A DNA stretch of 64,000 nucleotides from Cheilinus undulatus. Its lineage: Eukaryota > Chordata > Actinopteri > Labriformes > Labridae. How positions within the stretch are numbered: the first letter of the stretch is position 1; every line of letters starts with the position of its first letter. A program made the position numbers and the translations under genes. The notes under the pieces were generated by a model, which saw nothing but the letters and a program-made list of their open reading frames with translations, had not been told where the DNA came from and searched no databases. Location: contig NC_054885.1 of NCBI RefSeq assembly GCF_018320785.1, forward strand, positions 8,444,921-8,508,920. The letters are read 5' to 3'. Below are positions 23,430 through 35,467 of this stretch, piece after piece.

Positions 23430-24540
23430 ATGACGCGTAAACGTGTGCGCTCGGGCTCCGCGCGGCTAGCAGCGGCAGCGGCAGGAAGTATGCTGTCGGA
23501 GCGGCGGTAGGGGGAAAGAACCAAGAACCAAAAGTCGGTGGTAGAAGAGGGGGAGGAAAAATAAATCATCATGCCTAATCCGTGAAAGGTGCATATTTTG
23601 CATCGCCACGCCGTGCATTGTTCACGCTGTGGGCGCAGAGGCCGACTGAGGGGTAAGTGTGCAGCGGATAAACGGCAGAAAAACGAGGTTTTTCCATCAA
23701 AGGGGGCCGCGGTGTGTTTGTCGAGATCTTTGTGTAGCTCCGGGCTAGCCTCGGGTTGCTAAGCTCGAATGCTAACCAGTGTGAGCTCATGCAGCGGCGT
23801 CACTTTTTACTGCGGGAAAGCCTTGAATTGCTCCACGTAGAAATCATTTATAGAGCTGCAATGACTCATGCACGTCCGTGTTTGTGTTGTTTTGTTTATC
23901 ACTGTGTTGTTTTGAACTTCCGTTTTACCCCCTTTCTATCATCGCGGGGGGTTGCTAACTAGCAAGCGCCGCTGTTAGCATTAGCCTTGCCGTGTATTCG
24001 TCACTCTTTCACCTAATTTCAACTATTTAATGAAAGCCTTGACCTGGCATGGTAATTTTAGCTTTGTTGGGCGCTGCTTCCCTTAACTTCACTCCTCATG
24101 TGGCTTTTATTGTAGCTAACAGAGTAGCATGGTTGTTTGTGGGGCTGAAACGGAGCTAGCCCGTTAGCATGGGGAAAATGGCTTGCTGCTCGAAAGCCAT
24201 TTTCCGATGGAGATGGGGTCTCAGCGAAAGTGGGCTGACTGTAGGTGTTGTCCCCGCTCTGCTGGTAGCATCATGTCGGCAATAAACTGCAACCTCTGCA
24301 TATTTTTTTTTTAATCTGTCAACGGTATTCCCCGTGCTTCGCTCTGCGGCTGACCGGGCTCGGGTGTCGCATCCCCGGTTAAATTGGGGAGTCGGCCGAA
24401 GGAAATGTCGGCCGTGTGTCGGTGGTGAAACGCCGCTTTTGTCCCGATAAATTCATGCTGGGGCTGATCCCCGAGCAGGAGGAGACGGGCCAAGGTCAGG
24501 GAGCCGTGCTGCGGCTGCAGCGGCCGTTTGTGAGCCAAAC
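23430..24540 (+). promoter_or_regulatory. CpG-rich block, probable promoter and non-coding exon 1 of the znf646-like gene
   Basis: CpG frequency rises abruptly here (GACGCGTAAACGTGTGCGCT, CGGAGCGGCGG, GGGGGCCGCGG, and again at 24.33-24.54 kb). A consensus donor GGGTAAGT at 23651-23658 would end an untranslated exon near 23652; another possible donor (CAGGTAGGG) lies at 24660. No credible coding ORF is present. Linking it to the zinc-finger gene 16 kb downstream on the same strand is inference. Confidence 0.5.
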
Positions 24541-25129
24541 ATCACTGTAATAAAGGAAAGTAAAATGCAGATTACGGTTAAAGAGTTTTGAGGGGTTTAA
24601 AAGGCTGCAACAGGATTCAAGGCAACGCATGTGAGAAAGAATCCCGGGTTATGTGTGCAGGTAGGGGACCAGGTTTGGATCCGAGCTACCTTAGACCACA
24701 CACAGACAAACACACCCGGCTGTGTTTGTGAATAAAGCGCAGTTTTAATGAACCAGGCGCGTTTTGGAGCGCAGGCTCGGTTTGTTTACATTATCTGCGG
24801 CTCAGAGGAAGAAAAAGGAGCTGAAGCAAAAAGGAGAAAGGATTTTGATTGGCTGCTGCAGAGAGGAACAAGTCAAATCTGTTTATGAATGAGAGGCTTC
24901 ATTTGGAAAATCTGTGCCGGATTATTAATGTCTCATTCTAATTATATCTCAGCACAGTATTGATCCACAGTGAGATATTGTTTTACAGTACTAGAAACAG
25001 AACAGAGAGGCAGTGTTGATTTCAATGGAACAAAACTATTATTGAAATGTTAGTTTTACTGCCTTTTATGCAGGACTGCTGGACGCTCAAAATCATGATT
25101 TTTTCTACTATACATGCCTGGTACAGGTG
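24541..25129. other. putative intron 1 of the znf646-like gene, nothing recognised
   Basis: CpG content falls off through this stretch. I found no exon, RNA gene or named repeat. Confidence 0.4.
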
Positions 25130-26090
25130 CATCTAAAAAGTAGAAAATAATTTACTTCAGAAAGTTTAATTTTCTTATTATAGAATAAAATCAAATGAAG
25201 GGAAACCTTTCAAGACTATTGTTTTGATCCTGATGCTTACAGCTCAGTAAAATTCACTATCGAAAAATATTAGATTATTAAAGAAAGTCTACTTTATAAG
25301 GTTTCCTGAGCCTTCACTCTCTCAGTCTGGTTCAGTACACATAACCACCATCATGGGGGAGACTGCTGACTTCACTGTTGTCCAAAGGACAATCATTGTC
25401 ATCCTCACAAGGAGGGTAAGCTGCAGAAGGTCACTGCTGAAAGGACAGGCTGTTCACAGAGGCTGTATCAAATCATATTCATGGGAAGTTGACTGAAGGG
25501 AAAATATGGACAAGCAGCAGGGTGGAGCTTAGCCTTCAGAGGATTCCATCTGCTGAGAACTTTTATGGAGATACTGATCTCCTTTGCCAACAGAGCTTGG
25601 CATCTGCCCACAGTGAAGCCAAAACTACCAAACACTGGTCTCCTGACCATGGGAGTACTGTTTTTGATTGGCCATCCAACTGCTCTGACTTGAACCCCAT
25701 AGAGAATCTCTGGAGAAATGTTAAGAGGAAGATTAGAGACACCAGACGAGCTGAAGGCTGCTACCAGAGCAACCTGAGCTTCACAACACCCCAGCAGTGC
25801 CACAGGCTGATTGGCTTCATGCCACATTGCATAGAAGCAGGAACTTGTGCAAAAGTTTCACCCAAGAACTGAGTGCATCAATGAGCACAATTTTCTAGAA
25901 GGTCAACATTTCTCTATTATAAATCCTCTTTTGGACTGGTGTTTTGTGAACTGTAAGCTGTAATCATCAACATTAAAACAAAAAAGTCTTGAAATATTTC
26001 ACTTTATGATGATGTTGTCTAGAATATATGGAGGTTTCACATCTTGAATTAAACCACAGAAAAATGAACTTTTCCTCCAGTCATTGTAAT
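25130..26090 (+). mobile_element. degenerate Tc1-like transposon with partial transposase
   Basis: The 5' region contains CAGGTGCATCTAAAAAGTAG and GGGGGAGACTGCTGACTTCA. The open frame at 25489-25872 ends with a Tc1 transposase C-terminal block, including DWPSNCSDLNPIENLW followed by KRKIRDTRRAE. The central catalytic region is deleted relative to intact fish relatives and the N-terminal part is frame-broken. It is a dead copy. Confidence 0.85.
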
Positions 26091-26410
26091 GCTGGCATCT
26101 ACTTCACCAAAGTGCTGAATCAAAGATGATTTTCTCTGGAAGAGAATGCTAATTGGTTTTCATAGCCAAATGTAAGGGAAATTGTCGGTATTGTTGAAGT
26201 CTTAAAACAATATCACCCTAATTTTACTGTTGATACATGTCTAAATTTACAAGGTTGAGAAGTTATTACAAACTAAAAACGACCCAATACCGGTGATGTT
26301 ACCTCTGTTAATATTCATTACACTTGGACAGCCTTGTAAATTTAAAGCCAAGGCTTAATAATCAGTTAATCTCAAAAATGAACAACTAGCCAGTATAAAA
26401 AAGAGTAAGT

Positions 26411-26791
26411 AGGGATGCACGATGTTATCAATCTGGTATCGCATCTGCAAATTTCCGCCGGTATTTACATCCAATGTTTTGCCTGTAAATTTCAGCATAC
26501 ATCGACTGTAAATTTTGTCCATATATACTAAAATATTCAGGGAGTTTGAGGCTGAACCAACAGACCTATGTCAGTTGAGGTCTTTTTCTTTATTTATCCT
26601 CATTCTTTAAACTTCAATGTGTTTAATAAGGCCTAAAGTTTGTTTCCTTGGCCATCCTCAAACCGAACAGTGTGTCTAAGAGGACTGAAATTTCTTGTCC
26701 GAAAAGCATATTAAATATCGATATCAGCTAAAATGAATCTGTATATCGGCACATCAGAGATCGGTAAAAATCATATATCATGCATCCCTAA
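26411..26791. mobile_element. MITE with TAGGGATGCACGAT termini
   Basis: The left end is AGTAGGGATGCACGATGTTA and the right end ATATATCATGCATCCCTAAG, an inverted pair. The interior repeats ATCGGCA / TATCGATATCAGC phrases typical of this fish family. A second copy is at 30.83-31.12 kb. Confidence 0.75.
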
Positions 26792-27799
26792 GAGTAAGTG
26801 TATTGATTTTAATGGGATCAAACAATAAATAAGGGTGTTCTTTTAACTATTGACTAAATATTGACTAACAAAAATCAAGTAGACTACTCTTCCCTGTTTG
26901 AAGAAAGTTTTCACAAGGAAAACAAGCTAAGGAGTGATTTTCAAGTATAATAGCAAAAGCTGTTACCTCCATTTAATGTTGAATTGCAAGTTGACTTATG
27001 TGAAGTTTACTGTAAAGTGGTTATAGATTAAAATCAACCTGACTGATTAGTTGTCAGAGGCATTTGTTCAGTTTAAAGCTGTGGTGGAGAAGAAGCGGCA
27101 TGTTTGATGTTTTAACGGCGTCTCACATTCTTCAGTGCCTCTGCTGTTTGGTTCCTCATTGTGCAGCTTCACATCAAACATCTGCCCAGGTTCTGCCCCT
27201 CCTTCATGTTTATCCTGACTGCTTCTTTACTTTCCTTCACCATCTCTGCACCTCTTCACTCTGCTTGTTGCTGCTGCAGCAGAAAGTCACTGCAGACTTA
27301 CTGCAATAAGTAGCATATACATTTGCTCCCAACTGTATTTTTTGATGATCTGTGTGCTAAAGTAGTAGCATTTAGAAAAGTGAAAGTATGGGTTTAAGCA
27401 GCATGAAGTGGTTTTTATCATAGTAGAAATTTACCTTAAGATAAAACCCTTTGTTTTAAGAGGAATTGCCTGAATTTGTTTGAGAGATTTTTGCATAGCA
27501 TAGCAGTTCTCACTGGAAAATTAAGCCACAAATCAGGAAGGTCATTATGATTTGAGTCTTTAATGATGGGTCATTAAAGACTATTAAAACATTTTTGATT
27601 CACTGATTTCATTCTCAAATTTACCCTTTATTTTTCGGTGATTGCATGAGTCTTTAGGGACATTTTTGTGATCCTTGAGTGGTTCTTGAGAAAGCTCCTT
27701 ATTGAGGAATTTCTTTCAGAAACTTCAAGCTTCAAACTTCAAGTGACCCTTGAAAGAACCAAGTGTTTCAGTGTCTGCTGGCCTTACTAACCTTTACTG

Positions 27800-28850
27800 A
27801 TTGTGGATGTGTGATTGTCTTGGTTTAGTAGTTCTCGGCCAGGTATTCGTTAGTCTAGCAAGCCTTGCTTGGATTTTGTGGTCTGGTTGTCTTTGTCAGA
27901 TAGAAGTAACCTTTGTGTGGTAGTTTTGGTTGAGTAGCATCTGCTTGGTGGTCTGTGGGTCAACTTGTCGCCACCTGGTTAGATTTGCTGGTTGTCTTTG
28001 TTAAGACGCGTCTGCTTGATGGAACCTATCAGGCCTGGTGGTCTTGTCTTGGTCAGGTAGTCTCTGTCTTGTAGTTTCTGTCAAGTTTCTAGGTCTAGAT
28101 CTGCCTTTCTCTAAACTGTAGGGTAACTGTAGCTCCATAGGTAGAATCGGTTGTGCCACAACCGGAAAGTCAACTCCAACTGCAACAGTCAAATGTCCTT
28201 AGGCAAGACACTTTAGCCCACTTTTCTTCCCACTGATGCGTCTGAATATGAAGCCTCCTCCATCAATGTGTGAATTTGGCGTGGACAGTAGGTGGTGTAT
28301 AAGCTTGATCTGAGAGCATAGTCTATCTTCTGTTATCTGGCTGTTTTTTTTATCTGATAGCTTTGCTCAAACCAAGTAAAACTTAGTGGCCTTTTCCAAG
28401 AACTAACTGGATTTGGCCCCTGGTAGTCCCTTGACAGAGTAGGCTTTGCCTTGTAGTTTTGGTTTTTCTTGGCCCTGGTTTTCTGTTGATCAAGTAGACT
28501 CAGCCTTGTAAGTTCGTAGCATGGTGGTCTTTAATGGGAAGTGTCTGCTTTATCCCTTGAAAACCATTTCCTGGTAGTCTCTGTTAAATAGTTCAATCAG
28601 GTAGTCTTCCAGGTAGTCCCAGTCTAGTAGTCGCTTTGTGGTGGTCTAGTTGTTGTCAAAATCAGAGAGTGTAGGTCTGATTGTTCTGATCTAATAATCT
28701 TGAGCTACGTGTTTCAGTCCAGGAGACCCTGGTCAAGTAGTCTAGGCCTGGTTGTATTTGAAATAGTTTTTGGTTTTGTATTCCCTGTCAAGAAGCTTCT
28801 GGCCTCTTGGCAAAGTCCTACTTCCAGGTAGTTTCGTTTTGATTTATTTC
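27800..28850. repeat. degenerate GGTAGTCTnnGTC-type array
   Basis: Variants of TGGTAGTCTCTGTC, AGGTAGTCTTCCAGGTAGTC, TGGTCTGTGG and CTTGTAGTTT recur irregularly, interrupted by a SINE at 28.12 kb. This is an old, strongly diverged minisatellite. Related phrases continue at about 29.29-29.47 kb. Confidence 0.5.
28117..28325 (+). mobile_element. tRNA-derived SINE copy
   Basis: A tRNA-like head (TGTAGCTCCATAGGTAGAAT, CACAACCGGAAAGTCAACTC) precedes GTCCTTAGGCAAGACACTTT, AGCCCA and GTGTGAATTTGGCG. These are signature phrases of a widespread fish SINE. It is diverged and lacks a clear poly(A) tail. Confidence 0.65.
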
Positions 28851-30649
28851 ATGTTCATGGTTATTCGAAAGAAAACAAGACTTAGATGTCAGATGCCTAA
28901 TTCTCAGTAAAAGATGGTAAAAAACACTCATAGTAATAAGCTTTTTCATCACAATGCAATCTATTGATAAAGGGAACTATCATTTTATTTAAGGAACAAT
29001 ATAATTTAATTTCAAAAACAGCTGTTTTTTTTGTCATATTTCATGCACATGTTGATATTGTGCAGCAGGTTGTTATTAAAAGTGCTTTTGTGACATTTTG
29101 TTTTTTAGGTACGTTGATTTGGCTTGAAACTGAATTTGGTTTTATACATTTCCCTACCAGAAAAACAGAGATATAACTTACAGCTAAAATCAGCAAAAAA
29201 AGTCATGATTGAGGTTTACATCCTTACTGTCCATACCTAGTGGGCAGTGTAATCCTTGTTTTATAGGACGGTCAATTTTGTTATCCAGTAACTATTACTG
29301 TGTTACTTGGTCTTGCATTTTACCAGGTTAGTTGTATTTTTGGCCTTTTGAATTCAAGGTCAGGTTTTCCTGCCCTGTCAAGCTGGTCTCATGTCCTGTC
29401 GGTTTCTTCGTCTGACTTTCTCGTCAAGGTCAGTTAACCTTTGTCAGGTCGTTCCAGCGTGGTCTGGAAGTCTTGCTCAGGCTCTTTCAATCCTAAAAGC
29501 TGAACTGAAGAAGCCTTTCAAAAGGGAGCTAAAATGTCTCCAGGAATTCCAACCAGGTCCAGTTGGTTTTGGATGTAGCCTAGCAATACCCACTATCATG
29601 TAAACTAACAGGAGTCGGAGACTGACGTAGATGTTACTTTTTGCTGATATTTCCACAGTTTTTAACAAAATGTGATCTTGTTATTCCAATTTCTGGACAA
29701 ACTAACCATACCAGTCCTTTTAGCACTGTTTTTCCTTTCTAATTCCTAGAATGGAGCCTGATTTTCTATACTTTGTTTATGCCACAACCCTCCCAGAACT
29801 AATAGATATTGTGTTTCGTGGAATCATAATGAAATTCTTTGCTGATTCATTTTATTTTATGGGATTTGTAGAGTAACAGGCAAATCATTGCAGATCTGCA
29901 ATCCCTACAAAAAAGCACACTGAAGTATCCTTATTCTAGTAGGAACTGACTGTTGCTGATTGGCTGTTTCAAGGCCTTGAAAGTGGACAGTCCTCCATAT
30001 GGGATTTTATGGATAATCTCATCCTCCTTAAATATTTAATGATTGAAAGAAGGGCTGGGAAACAGAGGACAGAAATCATGTCTGAATATTAGTATTTTTG
30101 ATTTAATCTTTTAGTCCCTTTGATATCAGAGATGTCTTTGCCTAGCTGGTATTTAGGAAGGGTTGGATACAGATTTATGGCAAAGAAATCCATAAATTCA
30201 TCTTATTTCTCTGCTTGTTTTCTCCCTTCTGCACCCCCCTCTTTCCTGTTCCTGCATCAGCTTTTCTCTCGCTCCCTCTATCTAGCCCAGATGAGTCTGG
30301 GTCTGCTCAAAGTTTCTGCCTGTTGAAAGGAAGGTTTTCCCTGCCATGGAAATTTTGATGAATGTTTCGTAGTGTTGATCTCATGGCAGACTAATGTTGG
30401 GTCTTCATAAATAATACAGTGTAGACCTGCTGCTCTGTAATCTGTTTCGAGTTAGCATTTGCTATGAACTAGCACACAAAGATGAACATTGCAAACAGAT
30501 TATCTTGTGGCCAAATGGCATATTACTGTGAAGGGTTCTTATTGCAAACTTACTGAACAAAAGCCCTGCGATGGGTTGTACCAGCTAAGTGTAAGTTCAA
30601 ACATGATCGAGTTTGCTTCTGTGTGTTCTTTTTGCCAACAGGTGGTTTT
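28851..30649. other. intronic or spacer sequence, nothing recognised
   Basis: AT-rich, with short ORFs only and no supported exon, RNA gene or named repeat, apart from a few GTCAGGTT-type repeats near 29.3-29.5 kb. Confidence 0.35.
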
Positions 30650-30818
30650 TAGTTACCTTGACAGGTTTCGACTGCTGACTTTCTGCAGTTTTCCGTAGAA
30701 GAGTCATGTGATGTTGGTAGGGCGTGTCTTATCAGCTGATCTTTGCAGGTGCAACATCATGTGACTCTTCTGAGGAAGACTGCGGAAAGTCAGCAGTTGA
30801 GACATGTCGAGATAACAT
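30650..30818. repeat. long inverted repeat (hairpin), arms about 66 bp
   Basis: The arm at 30650-30716 is complementary, with a few mismatches, to 30752-30818. Core phrases ACTGCTGACTTTCTGCAG and GAAGAGTCATGTGATGTTG are mirrored as CAACATCATGTGACTCTTC and CTGCGGAAAGTCAGCAGT. The loop is about 35 bp. Confidence 0.8.
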
Positions 30819-30824
30819 AAAACA

Positions 30825-31115
30825 ATGCACCATATATTATTGGACAGATATCGGCAGATATAAACATTTCTGCTGATATTTACATCTGATATTTTGGCCG
30901 TGCATATTAGCATATAGCCTATCAGCTGTAAAATTTGGCCATGTATATTGATAAATTAGTGGAGTTTTAGGCTTTCTTTTTTCATCCTCAAACCTAAAAT
31001 TGTGTACGAAGGACTGAAATTTTAGTTATGTAAAACATATTTAACTATCGATATTGCTATTGACTAAAATGAATCTGTAAATATCGGCAAAAATCCACTA
31101 TTGTGCATCCCTAAA
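30825..31115. mobile_element. second copy of the GATGCAC MITE family
   Basis: It runs from ACAATGCACCATATATTATT to ATCCACTATTGTGCATCCCT and shares ATCGGCAGATATAAAC, GTATATTGATAAATTAGTGG and ATCGATATTGC phrases with the element at 26.41 kb. Confidence 0.6.
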
Positions 31116-32364
31116 AACGAGGGGTCGATGGATACTGTTTTTTTGGTGCCGATACGATACAGATTATTTGTGTTTCATGAGACCGATAACTGATTTTTAT
31201 TATGAAGTACAAAATGTACTCAATGAGGCAAAAGTAGAATTGCATGATCAAAAATGAAGGGAAAAATGTAGCCATTGGTCTATCAGCATGAGAAACAGAG
31301 AGCAACAACAACAGAGCAACATAGAAGTGGCAGAAAAACAGGAAGTGATGACATTCACACCCACGCTTAAGTGTTAATTAGCTGGTAGAAGTGACATATA
31401 GCCAACCAGACTGTGTGTACGCAGGACATTTGGTGAGGGTGAAAATAGAGCTAGAGGAGAAGGTGCACCTTGCAGTGGAGCCAAAGTTTCTCCTGTTTTG
31501 GTTGAAATAAGATGCCAATACTCATAATTAGCCAAATGCAAATATCAGCATCTGCAATCTAGTTTTTATGATTGATTTACCTTCCTCTTGCATTTAAGCT
31601 GTTGCTCTAGCTGAGATGGTTTAAACAACTTAAATATTACACATACCTCCAATTAGGAGTGGAATCCTTTATTGTTGTCTTGGTGATAGTTTTAAAAGGT
31701 GGGATAACTCGGAGAATGATGAGTAGCTGAGGGTTTTACCCACTGTTTTGTGTTCGCTGTTTGTTCTCTGATCGATTACGCTTTTGTTTTCCCATGAGCA
31801 GAGATAATTTCTGCCACCCACCATTAAATTATCTGGAGTTATTGTCGATTTCACAACCCAATATTTAGGCTGGCTCTACGTTCAGGTTTTAGGCTACATC
31901 ACCTGAGCATGATTCTTTGTCATATGTTGCAGGCTCTTTTGCATCTGTTTAAGGATTAATAGCAGTTAGCATACGTTATTTTCAGCTGTTGGCATTAGGG
32001 GTGGGAGAAAAAATCGATACATCATAGTATCACAATATTTTTTTTGGTCATATAGCGTATTGTCTCATCCACCAAGTATGATTTTTTTTTTTCAAATTAA
32101 TTGCTTGCTTACATGAACTTAAGTCTACGATAATGGAAAAATAAAATCAATTGTTTGTCCAGTGAGGTTGGCAGAGGTGACGGTCATGGAGCAGGAGAAA
32201 GTACAACAAACACGGCAGCACCAGGGGAAGGACATTAGGAATGCGAGCAAGGCATGAATGAGATGGACATGACACATGGGGCCTTCAAGAAGTGCTACAT
32301 GGAAATAAAATACTGCAAAAACATGACAAACATGAGGGCAAGACTACTGCCAAATCAGCTAAAC

Positions 32365-33430
32365 CACAGGTGTCAAACTCAAGCCCCGGGGGCCAAATCC
32401 AGCCCCTGGAACAATTATATCCAGTCCACAAGATCATATCATATTTGTATTATTACTGGCCCACCAGTATGAGGTCTGCAGATTTTCTCCAGTATAATAA
32501 TGTAAACTTCAACTTGATTATTTAAAATATCCTTGTTAAGCCATAAAAATCTGAAAAAGTAAAGAGTAAGAAATATTTCATATAAAGTCAAGAATGTGGG
32601 GGAGGGGAGGTAATTTGTGTTTTATTTCATATTTTCAATTTTGCATCTCAAGATTATGACTCAGACTTATGATATTGACTTTTCATTTCATGCTTTGACC
32701 ATTCTAACTCCTACTTTGGACTTAATATATCACATATTTATCTTTTAGATTCCCAAATTTAAACTTCAAGTCATATTGTGACATTTTCAACTCTTTACTT
32801 TAGCTTTTTAATCCCATATTTTGACTTTAAAATATATGATTTCAATTCTTTTCTCATATTTTGACATTTTAAATTAATAATTTTTACTTTTTATATCATA
32901 TTTTGACCTTTTACACTCCCAATTTTGACATGAGAGGTAGCCGTGTAACAAACACTAAAGTAAAAACATCATAGCAAAGACAGTATTTTGGTTTGTTTGG
33001 ACATTTAGCTCAATTGAAATTAGCACAAAAAGTAAGTACATTTGTGTTTGGTAGATCATTTCTTGGTTTGTTTGTTTCTTGGCTGTGAATCTTATACAGT
33101 TGCAAAACCTGTTTGTTTCCATTTTAAATGGTGCCACATCTGTAAGGAATATGTATTTGTGTGATCAGCAGCAGAGTTGAGTTTGTGGGTTGCGCCCATG
33201 AAAAATTTGCCAAATCCTCTCTGCCAATGTCACACAGCTTATTCTGCTTTTGCTACTGACTCTTATTTTGACACCCGGTCAGCACCTAGAAACCGTCGGC
33301 TTTCTTCTACAGATTTGCAGTCGAGGTTTGCAGGACGATATGGCCGCCGGCTCTCTGCCCAGACAATCCAGGACGGACTAAACACAGCCAATTTCCTTAC
33401 TTTTTGTGCTAAATTTAGTTAAGATGAACC
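32365..33430. mobile_element. hAT-like repeat region with interrupted internal sequence
   Basis: The start CACAGGTGTCAAACTCAAGC and CCCGGGGGCCAAATCCAGCC are phrases of a common fish repeat that I believe is hAT-derived. The interior holds a simple-repeat stretch (32.57-32.93 kb, CATATTTTGACTTT variants) and a transposase fragment (33.29-33.40 kb). The right boundary is uncertain. Confidence 0.45.
33288..33399 (+). pseudogene. Tc1-like transposase N-terminal (helix-turn-helix) fragment
   Basis: The frame reads RNRRLSSTDLQSRFAGRY, then GRRLSAQTIQDGLNTANF. This matches the second helix-turn-helix of Tc1 transposases (pattern LQxxFxxxxGRRxSAQTIRxxLxxAxL). No catalytic domain follows. It is a short dead remnant in the putative first intron of the znf646-like gene. 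Confidence 0.6.
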
Positions 33431-33944
33431 TTGCATCTATGGTGCTCATAACTTAACTAGGTTCAAAGCTGGTTCAACAGGATACAGAATTTTTTTCAAA
33501 TCAACATGTTAAAAACCAGAATGTCTTATCCTTTATCTTTTATGAAATCATATCAATAGATCTTAAAATTTAAATAAACTGCCTAGGTTTGACTGAAACC
33601 CTTATTAGCAAGGCTGTTTTTTATTTTTAGACTTTGCTTTCATTTAATCTTTATAATTCTGTACTTTTACCACTTTAAGTCCTAGATTTAGGTTAAAAAA
33701 CCTGAAAATAGCTGCTGCTTTTGACTAAAGATATGTCAAACTCACTGTAATCTGTACATCATGTAACTCAGATTTCCCCCCAGACCAGATCCCGTTAAAA
33801 AAAATCTAGATTTTAATCTTGTGAGGCTCTACTCTCATTGGTTGTAGAGATGTTTCTACCAATAACAGGCCTATCACCTGTGCTCATACCTGGTCTTATC
33901 TTCCTCCCACCTGTCACACCACAGCTCGTCAGCATGTCTGTGTG

Positions 33945-34140
33945 TGTTCCCCCCATCCCTCCTCCCCCCAACCCCTGCAACATTTCCCTCCCCCGCCAAT
34001 CAAATCCGCCTCCACACCTTTATTTTCCACTGCTTTCCTTTTTTTCCCTCCTCCCTCTGCCCCTTTTTTCATCCTCCGTTTTAAACCTGAGCAGGCGACC
34101 ACCCCTCCCCCACCCTCCCTGACTGCTCCCTTCCTCTCTC
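33945..34140. repeat. pyrimidine-rich tract
   Basis: About 200 bp of mostly C and T on the plus strand (CCCCCATCCCTCCTCCCCCC and similar). This creates long proline/serine-rich ORFs on one strand and glycine/arginine-rich ones on the other, neither of which I believe. Confidence 0.7.
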
Positions 34141-34867
34141 GCATTCGTTTTCCTGTCTCCTTATCTAGCTTTGCTTATACACTTTGCTTCATTCTTCCTG
34201 TATCTGTTTTATTTCCGTTTGCATTATTTGCATGTTTCTTCAAAACCCTTCCACAACAACACACTGCAAAGAGAACACAAAACATTCACATATACAGTGA
34301 TGCTCTGTCCCGCTGTATGATTGAAGCATTAAATCCACCTGTGCAGGGTAGAGATAGTCTCACATTTACCTGCCTCAGATTGAGTCATGAGTCAGTCTTC
34401 ACAGTCGTCTTCAAGCCCTCTGTGTTTGTGTGAATCCTGTTGAGATGCGCGGTGTGTGAGGTTTGTGCAGATTAACATGGCTGCCTGCTGTAGTCTGTGA
34501 CAGATTACAGATTAGCCTGTTAAAACTGTCACAGGCATCGACTCACTTTAATCACCTCTGGTCCTTAAGGAGCTATTGATCTGATCCCTGTGTTGATCTG
34601 ACCCTGTGAGTGTTTGCTGTATTTCATAGTGAAGCTCTGCAGACCTCACTGCTTTAAATACGTAACAATAGTAGAAACCTTATTATTGCTTTCAAAGTTC
34701 TTATTTTTATGGCCTTATTTTGACTGCATATTTGTTCTGTCACTGGAATTTATTGAAATTAAAGATCAGATTTGACATTAGTTTTTGCACTTGCTGATTA
34801 TATTTTTCATTAGAATTAAACACACAGACCTGCTGTTGGCTCACCCTATCTTCTGTGTTGTGCTACT

Positions 34868-35003
34868 CATCAGATTTGATTTGGGGCTATTTTATGCTTT
34901 TATTTAGAGAGAAGGACAGTAGATAGAGTTGGAAACAGAGGAACATGGAACAAGGGGACCTGAACTTGGGTTGTGGCCAAACCGCTCAGCTATCTGCACC
35001 CCA
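34868..35003 (-). mobile_element. degenerate tRNA-derived SINE, reverse orientation
   Basis: GCTTTTATTTAGAGAGAAGG and GGGACCTGAACTTGGGTTGT followed by CCGCTCAGCTATCTGCACC read, on the minus strand, as a tRNA-like head with A and B boxes and a fish SINE tail. Confidence 0.5.
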
Positions 35004-35442
35004 TTTTCTCTGTACTGCAATTTTAATTTTAGTTTCTGCTTTTTTTGGTGATGTTTATGAGCTAAGTGTTTAACTTAGACATTGCATTTCAGTTTGTGAA
35101 TTCACTGGAGTGATGTCTTGCTTGCACATCAACTGTATACAACAGTATTCAGGTGGCTTATATATATCAAGGTGACCCACCCAAGTGTTGCTAATGTGTG
35201 GGGCTTTTCCATTAAGTGGCGCGGCTTGGCCTGACTCTGCACGGCAGCCCAGCACAGTAGGAGACTTGCTTTTCCACCACAACCGAGCCACCCGTTTGAA
35301 AGCGCGTCTACAGCTGGCGATGTAGTGTTTTCCGCCTTCCTCGATCCTTCTACTCTGTCTGGTCTGAATGACTTTACGTCATTTTAAAGCAAAATAATCT
35401 GACTACGACTGCGCTGCAGGCTGCTCTTTTTACATTCTCTCT

Positions 35443-35467
35443 CCACGTCTCTCTCTCTCTCTCTCTA
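35443..35467. repeat. (CT)n microsatellite
   Basis: A short run of CT dinucleotides, with one interruption near the end, within the putative first intron of the znf646-like gene. Confidence 0.8.

Noticed and set aside
25489-25872. 127-codon ORF considered as a host gene
   Set aside because: The WPSNCSDLNPIENLW block shows it is a deleted Tc1 transposase.
33838-34433. Two overlapping Pro/Ser/Phe-rich ORFs
   Set aside because: Explained by a long pyrimidine tract; no splice sites or conserved motif.
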